Below, piece by piece: positions 28,978 through 36,393 of a stretch of DNA of 36,393 nucleotides (position 1 is its first letter; each line of letters opens with the position of its first letter). Below the pieces are notes generated by a model. It was not told the origin of the DNA, did no database searches, and saw nothing but the letters and a program-made list of their open reading frames with translations. This DNA comes from Deltaproteobacteria bacterium (GTDB lineage: Bacteria; Desulfobacterota; Dissulfuribacteria; Dissulfuribacterales; UBA3076). The stretch is taken from positions 1-36,393 of the forward strand of contig DQXT01000111.1 in assembly GCA_011042225.1 (NCBI GenBank), read 5' to 3'. The position numbers were made by a program, and so were the translations under genes.

Positions 28978-29999
28978 TTTACATAATGATTGATTTTTTG
29001 GGATCAGGGGCACTCAATATAGATCTTATCTATGAGGTCAATAGTCTTGAGGATGTTAGGTCGGCTGGCTTCGATCTCTATGCTGGACACGAGATATCGG
29101 GAGACCATAAAACGGCAAAAGCACTTATGGATTTTCTCCATAGCCATGGAGTGCTCATGGCCAAAAGCGGGGGCGGCTCTTCCGCTAATACCGTATGTGC
29201 CCTCGGACGTCTTGGTCACGAGGTTTGCTTCATTGGTACGGCAGGTGAAGACGAGGCCGGTGATTTTATACTGAGTTCTATGAGGGGTGTGGATTCCTCC
29301 CTTGTGAAGCAGGTCGGCAGGAGTGGAATCTGTATAATTGTAATAGAAAAGATGGCAATGGACAGGGCCATGTTTGTTGTTTCTCATGACCGTGAGATGG
29401 AATTTCTTAGTCCTGTAGTCCTGAAAAGGGTTCTGGATACTAGAGTACTCCATTTCAGTTCCCTGGTTCAGCCTCATGGAATTTCTATCCAGAAAGAGCT
29501 GGCCGATGTCCTTAGAGAGGAACAGATACTGTCTTTTGACCCGGGGGAACTTTATGCAGCAAGGGGCATTGAGGCCCTGTCAGACGTTCTCAAAAGGACG
29601 GATATACTTTTTATAACGGAGGAGGAGGTAAGGTTAATGACAGGCAGGACAGGTAATGCCGGGTTTGATGCCATTTATCCCCTGTTGAGTGAGAACCGGA
29701 CAAATCACGATTCTTCGGGATTAAGGCTCTTCCAGGACATGGGGGGTTCTGCCATAGTATGCAAACAGGGTTCAAAGGGTGCAACCATTTATAGTCCTAA
29801 TTTATCTATGACAATTCCGGCTGAGAATGTTTTAAAAGTAGTTGACAACACCGGTGCGGGAGATGCATTTAATGCAGGCTTTTTGCATGTTATGCTTCAA
29901 GGGGCATCGATCCATAAATGTCTCATGTCCGGTATAAGACTGGCCGCTCTTTCCATGTCGGACTTCGGCAGAGGCTGGTTGGACAGGCTGAATTTCTGA
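28974..29999 (+). CDS. PfkB family carbohydrate/nucleoside kinase
   Basis: GGGSSANTVCALGRLG and VVDNTGAGDAFNAGFL PfkB signatures; overlaps rmuC by 4 nt. Confidence 0.93.
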   Translation: MIYIMIDFLGSGALNIDLIYEVNSLEDVRSAGFDLYAGHEISGDHKTAKALMDFLHSHGVLMAKSGGGSSANTVCALGRLGHEVCFIGTAGEDEAGDFILSSMRGVDSSLVKQVGRSGICIIVIEKMAMDRAMFVVSHDREMEFLSPVVLKRVLDTRVLHFSSLVQPHGISIQKELADVLREEQILSFDPGELYAARGIEALSDVLKRTDILFITEEEVRLMTGRTGNAGFDAIYPLLSENRTNHDSSGLRLFQDMGGSAIVCKQGSKGATIYSPNLSMTIPAENVLKVVDNTGAGDAFNAGFLHVMLQGASIHKCLMSGIRLAALSMSDFGRGWLDRLNF

Positions 30000-30012
30000 A
30001 AAAGGAGGGAAT

Positions 30013-30819
30013 ATGTGGAGTTTCGGTTGGTGGACAACAGGTAGAGACCAGGCAGCCATTGATTTGTTTGAGGCCGTTTTTAATGCTATTACAGATCGGG
30101 TTATCCCCGGAAAAATTTCATATGTATTTTCTTCGAGAGAAACCGGAGAAAGCGAATTTAATGATAGGTTGGTGAAAACGGCTGCACACTTCGGTATTTC
30201 TGTGATCAGTCTTTCAGCAGCGCGTTTCCATCCTGATCTCAGAAAACAGGATCGTGAATTATGGAGACAGGCATATCACAAAGAGGTCTTTGATAGAGTG
30301 AAAGGTTTTCCGGCCCAAGTGGTAGTGCTTGCAGGCTATATGTGGGTAGTCAGTCCGGAGATCTGTAAGAAACTCTCAATTATCAACCTCCATCCTGCAG
30401 CCCCTGGAGGCCCTTCCGGCACCTGGCAGGAGGTGATCTGGCAGTTGCTGGATAAGAAGGCCGATAAGACCGGAGTCATGATGCACCTTGTGACTTCGGA
30501 ACTCGACAAAGGGCCTGCTATCACCTATTGTTCCTTTCCCATACAGGGAGGTGCATGGGATTCCCTGTGGGAACAGTTTGAGCACATGCTTCAAAAATCA
30601 AGCCTTGAAGAGATAAAGGAAACATATGGAGAATTGCAACCACTTTTTGCCAAAATCCGCAATGAGGGAGTAAAAAGGGAGCTTCCGCTCATTGTCCAGA
30701 CCATAAGATCACTTGCAAAAGGAGAGATTTCAATCAAGGGTTCCCAGCTATACGACAGCGCAGGAGGCAAATTGGCCGGGCCCTATGATCTTACAGATGC
30801 TATCGTTACAACCGCATAG
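30013..30819 (+). CDS. Formyltransferase family protein (PurN-like fold, substrate unknown)
   Basis: VVLAGYMWVVSPEICKKLSIINLHPAAPGGPSGTWQEVIWQLL ... TGVMMHLVTSELDKGPAITYCSFPI; N-x-H and D catalytic-type positions retained. Confidence 0.8.
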   Translation: MWSFGWWTTGRDQAAIDLFEAVFNAITDRVIPGKISYVFSSRETGESEFNDRLVKTAAHFGISVISLSAARFHPDLRKQDRELWRQAYHKEVFDRVKGFPAQVVVLAGYMWVVSPEICKKLSIINLHPAAPGGPSGTWQEVIWQLLDKKADKTGVMMHLVTSELDKGPAITYCSFPIQGGAWDSLWEQFEHMLQKSSLEEIKETYGELQPLFAKIRNEGVKRELPLIVQTIRSLAKGEISIKGSQLYDSAGGKLAGPYDLTDAIVTTA

Positions 30820-31277
30820 GCGGACATGCCCTCTCCGGTCCCTATAAACCCAAGTCCTTCTGTGGTAGTTGCCTTTATATTGATCTTATTTACCGATACT
30901 TCACAGGCATTAGATATATTTTTTGCTATCTCAGTTACATAAGGAACGATTTTAGGGGCCTGGGCAACCAGAGTGATGTCGGCATTTCCCAATGTCCAAC
31001 CGGAAGAGCCGATTTTTTGAATCACCTCTTTGAGGAGTTCTATACTTGAAATTCCTGCGTAACGTGGATCACTGTCAGGAAAATGTTGCCCCAGGTCGCC
31101 CAAGGCGGCAGCTCCAAGGATCGCATCACACAAGGCATGTGTTATGACGTCTGCATCAGAGTGACCAAGGAGGCCATAAGGATATGGGATCTTTACCCCC
31201 CCCAAGATAAGGGAGCGTCCGTTCACAAGCCTATGCACGTCATAGCCGAAACCTATTCGAACCGCATTTATATTCAT
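30783..31277 (-). CDS. ispF: 2-C-methyl-D-erythritol 2,4-cyclodiphosphate synthase
   Basis: RIGFGYDVHRLV, LGHSDADVITHALCDAILGAAALGDLGQHFPDSD. Confidence 0.97.
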   Translation of the reverse strand: MNINAVRIGFGYDVHRLVNGRSLILGGVKIPYPYGLLGHSDADVITHALCDAILGAAALGDLGQHFPDSDPRYAGISSIELLKEVIQKIGSSGWTLGNADITLVAQAPKIVPYVTEIAKNISNACEVSVNKINIKATTTEGLGFIGTGEGMSAYAVVTIASVRS

Positions 31278-33280
31278 GATGTATAGCTGTTCAGACCCAC
31301 TCCAAGCTCTTTTCTTGTTATTTCAAGTTTATCCTGATTCTGTTCCCATTTCAGTAGCAACTTATCCTGTTTTTCTCTGAGTGCTTTGTGCTCTCTGATG
31401 AGCGGTACACTCCTGTTCTTATCACTAAAAATGTCCGGATCACCAAATAATTTCTCTAAATCTTTTTGTCTTAGTTCAAGCACAGCGATTTGTCCCTCCA
31501 ACCTTTTTACTTCAGCCAGGAGCGGTTTCAGGGTATTGTATACCAGTTGCCGTCTTTCCGCCTTTTGCCTCTTGTCTTTTTTTCTGTCTTGCTCTTTTTT
31601 GTCTAATATCTTGTTTTTACCACTTTCTTCATTTGTGTAATTCCAGGCGGAAGAGCCCGCCGACTCATTTTTCATAACCGCAATGTGGTGAAAATATTCT
31701 GTTAGATTTCCGGGATATTCTATTATCTTACCTTCTCTGACATCCCATATCTTTGTTGCCAGATTCTTGATAAATGACTGGTTATGAGAAACAAACAGCA
31801 GGGTGCCGTTGTATTCGGAAAGCGCATTGATCAGGGCCTCTGAAGATGAAATGTCCAGATGATTGGTGGGTTCATCCATCAACATGAGATTTCCAGGCTT
31901 GACAAGAAGCTTTGAGAGAGAGACGCGTGCCTTTTCCCCTCCGGAAAGGACATCTATAGACTTGTCCACATCCTGACCCGAGAAAAGAAACGCTCCACAG
32001 ACCCCTCTTACAAAACCGATGCTCTTTTCAGGGACCGCCTTGCGCACCTCCTGAATTACTGTATTCTGAAGGTCAAGCATATCTGAGTGATGCTGTGCGA
32101 AATAGGCCATGCTGACCGAGTGTCCGAGAGATATCTTTCCCTCATCCGGCTCTGTTTCACCGGCCAGCATCTTGAGCAGGGTTGTCTTGCCGCATCCATT
32201 TCTACCTATAATCGCTACCCGTTCTCCCGTTGATACAGTCAAATTTATGTCTTTATACAAAAGGTTTTCATTAAACCCCTTTGCCATGTTATTAATTGAT
32301 ACTACAATTCTTCCGCTTCGGGGGACCTCTGGAAAAGAAAAACGGGTTGCCTTAATTCTGGAGTGGCCCTTTACCAGTTCCATTTTTTTGAGCAATTTAA
32401 TCTTGCTCTGTGCCTGTCTCGCCTTACTGGCCTTTGCTCGAAACCTTTCAATGAATTTTTCTGCCTGTTTGACCCGTTGCTCCTGCTTTCCGGACTTTGC
32501 CTCCAGTGTTTTACGTTCTTCATCACTGGCCTTTACGAAAAAGTCGTAATTGCCGCTGTAAGATCTCATTCCTTCATGCCCAAGGCTGATAATGCTTTTG
32601 ATCTGACGGTTCAGGAATTCTCTGTCATGGGAGACAAGAATAATGGCGCCGTCGAAGTCCTGAAGAAATTGCTCAAGCCAGTGCACGGCAGGAATGTCAA
32701 GATGATTGGTCGGCTCATCCAGGAGGAGCAGATCATGCCTTTGGTAAAGAAGGCTGGCCAGAGCCGCTCTCATTTTCCATCCACCACTCATAGAAGAGAC
32801 GGGTCTGCCAAAATCAGACGTAACAAAGCCAAGTCCTGAAAGGATCTTACCCGCCTCATGAGGTGGATATTTCATGTCAAGTCGGTTGATCTCCTGAAGG
32901 ATTTCCGCCAAATTTCCGGCAGCCTTTATTTGATCCGGTTTGCAAGACACGTTTTTAAGGGATGCATCTGCCCTTTTGAGCTCATTTTTAAGCTGCACCC
33001 TTCCGGGAACAGATTCGACAACAGATTGCAGGAGAGGACCGGACAAGGTCTCTTGGACATCCTGTGGCAGGTATCCGACCCGGCTCCTTTTTGCCAACCT
33101 GACCCCGCCGCTGTCCGGAGTAATATCCCCGATTATGAGACGGAACAAAGTGGTTTTCCCCGATCCATTAGGGCCTACCAGGCCTACACGGTCTTTGGCC
33201 CCCACTTGAAAGCCGATTCCATTAAAAATTTGCTTCCCCGTAAATGAAAGAGATGCCTTTATGACTGTTAAAAGACTCAT
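31274..33280 (-). CDS. ABC-F family ATP-binding protein
   Basis: Two ABC cassettes (GPNGSGKTTLF, GRNGCGKTTLL; two LLLDEPTNHLD-type motifs). Start refined to MSLLTVIKASLSFTGK at 33280, preceded by AAGGAAG; track uses GTG 33310. Confidence 0.93.
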   Translation of the reverse strand: MSLLTVIKASLSFTGKQIFNGIGFQVGAKDRVGLVGPNGSGKTTLFRLIIGDITPDSGGVRLAKRSRVGYLPQDVQETLSGPLLQSVVESVPGRVQLKNELKRADASLKNVSCKPDQIKAAGNLAEILQEINRLDMKYPPHEAGKILSGLGFVTSDFGRPVSSMSGGWKMRAALASLLYQRHDLLLLDEPTNHLDIPAVHWLEQFLQDFDGAIILVSHDREFLNRQIKSIISLGHEGMRSYSGNYDFFVKASDEERKTLEAKSGKQEQRVKQAEKFIERFRAKASKARQAQSKIKLLKKMELVKGHSRIKATRFSFPEVPRSGRIVVSINNMAKGFNENLLYKDINLTVSTGERVAIIGRNGCGKTTLLKMLAGETEPDEGKISLGHSVSMAYFAQHHSDMLDLQNTVIQEVRKAVPEKSIGFVRGVCGAFLFSGQDVDKSIDVLSGGEKARVSLSKLLVKPGNLMLMDEPTNHLDISSSEALINALSEYNGTLLFVSHNQSFIKNLATKIWDVREGKIIEYPGNLTEYFHHIAVMKNESAGSSAWNYTNEESGKNKILDKKEQDRKKDKRQKAERRQLVYNTLKPLLAEVKRLEGQIAVLELRQKDLEKLFGDPDIFSDKNRSVPLIREHKALREKQDKLLLKWEQNQDKLEITRKELGVGLNSYTS

Positions 33281-33549
33281 TGGGAAAAACTTCCTTAACA
33301 GAGAGTGCACATAATTACTATTTTATTTTGAAAGCATGAAAGGCATTTATGCCTGCGTATTTTCCGTGCCTGATTTATCCTCATCAAAGTCGATGATCTA
33401 TATTACATGAATCATTGTTTTTTCAACAGAATAGATACAGGGGAATGTCATACAGATATTCCTGGACCAAGATCGGGGCTGCAGGCTTTTTGTCGAGACA
33501 AATTTTACATCAGGGGCCGCAATTTCATGAATCCGCATTCATTCTGTTC

Positions 33550-33578
33550 TTGACAAAAAGAAGGGGTTGTAATAAAAA
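33550..33578 (+). promoter_or_regulatory. Candidate sigma70 promoter for sat
   Basis: TTGACA - 17 nt - TAAAAA in the 450-bp gap between divergent ABC-F and sat genes. Confidence 0.4.
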
Positions 33579-33762
33579 ACCTATGTCGCAATGTCTCCGT
33601 TTCGGAGAGATTACCAGACACTGTTACATCATTCAATTAAATTTTTGGACTCCAGGTGTTGAAAAAATTAGGGGTGGGTTAGGTTGCATTGCTAATTCTC
33701 CGAAATTACCGAAGATATATGCATCTTTTGCAAATAATATAACATAAAAGGAGACAAAAAAC

Positions 33763-35061
33763 ATGTCAAAATTAGTTCCTCCCCATGGCGGAAAAGGCTT
33801 GACCCTGTGCTTACTCCATGGCTCAGATCTGGCAGCTGAAAAGGAAAGGGCCGAAGGCCTCAAGAAGATCGAGATTACCCCGGGCGAGCGAGGTGATCTT
33901 ATCATGATGGGTATCGGCGGCTTCAGTCCGCTTACCAGATTCATGAACAAGGCTGACTGGCAGAGCGTCTGCGAAAAGTTTATGTTGTCCGACGGAACCT
34001 TCTGGCCTGTTCCTGTCATGATGACCGCTACCAAAGAAGATGCCGACGCCATCAGCGTCGGTAGCGATATCGCCCTAGTCTGCAATGGCGAGCTTATGGC
34101 CACCATGAAGGTCGACGAAAAGTTCGAGATGACTGAGGACATGAAGCGCAAGGAATGCGAACTTGTATACAAAGGTGAGGGTGAGGACAGCGCTGACGAC
34201 AAGTTTTGGAAAGTGGCCCTTGAGGACCATCCCGGTGTCCAGCGCGTCATGAACCGTAAGCCTTACTGCCTGGCCGGTGAAGTAAAGGTCCTCTCCGAAG
34301 GGGAATTCCCGACTAAATTCAAAGACATTTACCTGCGTCCGGCCGAGACCCGCGCCATCTTCGATGAGAGAGGCTGGAGCACCGTCGCTGCCCTTCAGCT
34401 GCGGAACCCCATGCACCGCTCCCATGAGTATCTTTGCAAGATCGCCGTTGAGGTCTGTGATGGTGTTATTATCCATTCCCTGATAGGCGCTCTCAAGCCG
34501 GGCGATATTCCTGCCGACGTCCGCGTAAAGTGCATCGATACCCTGGTGAAGGGCTACTTTGTGGAAGATAACGTCGTACAGGGCGGTTATCCCCTGGATA
34601 TGCGTTATGCCGGTCCCCGTGAGGCCCTGCTCCATGCCACGTTCCGCCAGAATTACGGCGTAAGCAGAATGATCATAGGCCGGGACCACGCCGGTGTGGG
34701 TGACTTCTATGGGATGTTCGAGGCCCAGGAAATTTTTGACAGGATACCTTATGCTACCTACGAGGACGCATGTAAGGTGCCGGGCAAGGCCCTGCTATGC
34801 CAGCCGCTCAAGATCGACTGGACCTTCTACTGCCATAAGTGTGACGGTATGGCCTCCATGAGGACCTGTCCCCATGGTAAGGACGACCGCGTTATCCTCA
34901 GCGGTACCAAACTGCGCAAGATGCTCTCCGAGGGCGGAGACATTCCGGATCACTTCGGCCGCGATGAGGTCCTCGCCATCCTTCGTAAATATTACGAGGG
35001 CCTGACTGAAAAGGTCGAGATCAAAATGCAGAAGGCAGCTTCCGGCGATGCCATGAAGTAA
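33763..35061 (+). CDS. sat: Sulfate adenylyltransferase (dissimilatory type)
   Basis: [60 protein letters not shown]; strong RBS AAAGGAG. Confidence 0.97.
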   Translation: MSKLVPPHGGKGLTLCLLHGSDLAAEKERAEGLKKIEITPGERGDLIMMGIGGFSPLTRFMNKADWQSVCEKFMLSDGTFWPVPVMMTATKEDADAISVGSDIALVCNGELMATMKVDEKFEMTEDMKRKECELVYKGEGEDSADDKFWKVALEDHPGVQRVMNRKPYCLAGEVKVLSEGEFPTKFKDIYLRPAETRAIFDERGWSTVAALQLRNPMHRSHEYLCKIAVEVCDGVIIHSLIGALKPGDIPADVRVKCIDTLVKGYFVEDNVVQGGYPLDMRYAGPREALLHATFRQNYGVSRMIIGRDHAGVGDFYGMFEAQEIFDRIPYATYEDACKVPGKALLCQPLKIDWTFYCHKCDGMASMRTCPHGKDDRVILSGTKLRKMLSEGGDIPDHFGRDEVLAILRKYYEGLTEKVEIKMQKAASGDAMK

Positions 35062-35094
35062 GTAGCCGCTGAGGCCTGTGCTTTAGCTGAGTAT

Positions 35095-35130
35095 ATAAAG
35101 GGAGGCGCTGGATCCAGCGCCTCCCTTTAT
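35095..35130. terminator. Perfect 36-bp palindrome, likely bidirectional terminator between sat and ispD
   Basis: ATAAAGGGAGGCGCTGGATCCAGCGCCTCCCTTTAT is its own reverse complement; lies between convergent gene ends. Confidence 0.85.
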
Positions 35131-35165
35131 TATTATGTGAATATTTTAAGGTTATCTTAAGAGGC

Positions 35166-35858
35166 TCATACTGTCTTAATAGAAGTAATCAGCGCTTCAG
35201 CCATATTGAGGTCTTCCTGAGTGGTAATCTTGAAGTTGCTGGGGCTGCTCTCCGCTACACCCACGCTAACTCCTGTGATCTCCAGGAGGCCTGCTTCATC
35301 GGTAGCCCTTATGCCCTTGTCTTCCGCCAGTCTATAAGCCGAGCGCAGATCCTCCTTTCTGCAGACCTGGGGCGTTTGGGCCATATAGAGACGTCTTCGG
35401 TCCATGCCCTTGATAATCAGTCCTTTTTCATCCACTACTTTTACCGTGTCCCATACAGGGACGGCAAGGATGGCAGATCCTACCTTACGGGCCAAAGAAC
35501 ATACAGCCTCTATCTGTGCAAGGGTAACAAGTGGCCTTGCGGCATCATGTACCGCTATCCACTCAAGTCCTGGATCTACTGCATCCAGACCTGCCTTTAC
35601 TGATTCTTGTCTGGTTGTCCCTCCAGGTACCACCTTGACCCTGACCCTGTTTACCCATTTCTCTGTTATTTTGATAGTACGGCAATCGTCTGAAGGAGGC
35701 GCTACCACTACCAGTTCGTGTATCATGTTTGAACTGTCAAATGTTTTAAGACTCCAGGCAAGAACAGGCCGTCCTCCAAGGGCTAAAAACTGTTTCGCTA
35801 TATTTGCACCGACACGAATACCAGCACCGGCCGCTACAATAATGGCTGAGATTTTCAT
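35166..35858 (-). CDS. ispD: 2-C-methyl-D-erythritol 4-phosphate cytidylyltransferase
   Basis: ISAIIVAAGAGIRVGANIAKQFLALGGRPVLAWSL; AVHDAARPLVT; ATDEAGLLE. Confidence 0.96.
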   Translation of the reverse strand: MKISAIIVAAGAGIRVGANIAKQFLALGGRPVLAWSLKTFDSSNMIHELVVVAPPSDDCRTIKITEKWVNRVRVKVVPGGTTRQESVKAGLDAVDPGLEWIAVHDAARPLVTLAQIEAVCSLARKVGSAILAVPVWDTVKVVDEKGLIIKGMDRRRLYMAQTPQVCRKEDLRSAYRLAEDKGIRATDEAGLLEITGVSVGVAESSPSNFKITTQEDLNMAEALITSIKTV

Positions 35859-36005
35859 GTTATTCTCAACGCGTAATATTGGAAAAAGAATTCCGAGTCA
35901 TGAATGGTTGTTAGGTCATTGCATTGGTATGTTCTATATTAATTATAGATGTTTAAATGCAGGTTCGAAAGGAGGGAATAGCTGTAAATCCTGTTTTCAA
36001 GGCCC

Positions 36006-36393
36006 TTATGGAAACACTTTCCCGGGATTCAGAATATTCGCTGGGTCAAATACCCTTTTTATACCCTTCATGATCTCGAGGCCTTTCTTGCCTATCTCCA
36101 TTTGGATAAAAGGCCTTTTAGTAAGGCCAATCCCGTGTTCTCCTGAAATAGTTCCTCCGAGTGCCAAGGTTGCTTCCATAATCTCCATTACAGCGGCTTT
36201 TCCTCTGAGTTCCTCCTCTCTATTACTCAGGTCAAGCAAAAGATTTACATGAAGATTTCCATCACCTGCATGTCCAAAGGTAAGGATTGTGATCTGATTT
36301 TCCCGGCCTATTTTTTTCAGCTTACTCATTATCTCAGGCAAACAGCCCCTTGGAACACATATGTCTTCATTAATTTTGTTAGGGAAACCAAGG
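36006..36393 (-). CDS. FAD-linked oxidase C-terminal domain (GlcD-like), partial
   Basis: TFGHAGDGNLHVNLLLD...GGTISGEHGIGLTKRPFI...FDPANILNPGKVF; frame stays open to the right edge (LGFPNKINEDICVPRGCLPEIM...). Confidence 0.93.
   Translation of the reverse strand, partial: LGFPNKINEDICVPRGCLPEIMSKLKKIGRENQITILTFGHAGDGNLHVNLLLDLSNREEELRGKAAVMEIMEATLALGGTISGEHGIGLTKRPFIQMEIGKKGLEIMKGIKRVFDPANILNPGKVFP

Noticed and set aside
33415-33747. 110-aa plus-strand ORF upstream of sat
   Set aside because: No recognisable family, poor start context, and it overlaps the candidate promoter and leader of sat.
33633-34250. 205-aa minus-strand ORF, and 34075-34689 minus
   Set aside because: Both are antisense to the strongly supported sat gene.
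35404-36252. 282-aa plus-strand ORF
   Set aside because: Antisense to ispD and the GlcD-like oxidase; low-complexity Ser/Thr/Ile composition typical of a shadow ORF.

Overview
This is a mostly housekeeping chromosomal window, probably from a sulfate-metabolising Desulfobacterota-like ('deltaproteobacterial') bacterium. That assignment is inferred from a dissimilatory-type sat and from gene content and order. Recognisable blocks are: coaBC (partial, left edge); nitroreductase; a small Cys-rich zinc-ribbon ORF; an M3 oligoendopeptidase; a TPR protein, rpoH-like sigma factor and DJ-1 protein; der; tRNA-His; a sigma54-type response regulator with a variant GAFTHA loop; a FlgO/TolB-N-like protein; argH - LptM-like/FnIII lipoprotein - lysA - dapF; the classical thrS-infC-rpmI-rplT-pheS-pheT-ihfA cluster extended by merR and pheA; tRNA-Val; a BCAM0308-like protein; rmuC - PfkB kinase - noncanonical formyltransferase; ispF; ABC-F ATPase; sat; ispD; and a GlcD-like FAD oxidase (partial, right edge). 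I saw no CRISPR array, rRNA, prophage or transposase. The signals most worth a second look are a 20-bp-arm inverted repeat at 2136-2207 nested in further repeats, a 16-bp triplication in pheT read in all three frames, a terminator-like hairpin directly upstream of thrS, an AUC start for infC missed by the ORF track, the GAFTHA substitution, the LptM-like/FnIII lipoprotein, and the PfkB/formyltransferase pair of unknown substrate. I found no convincing large novel system.
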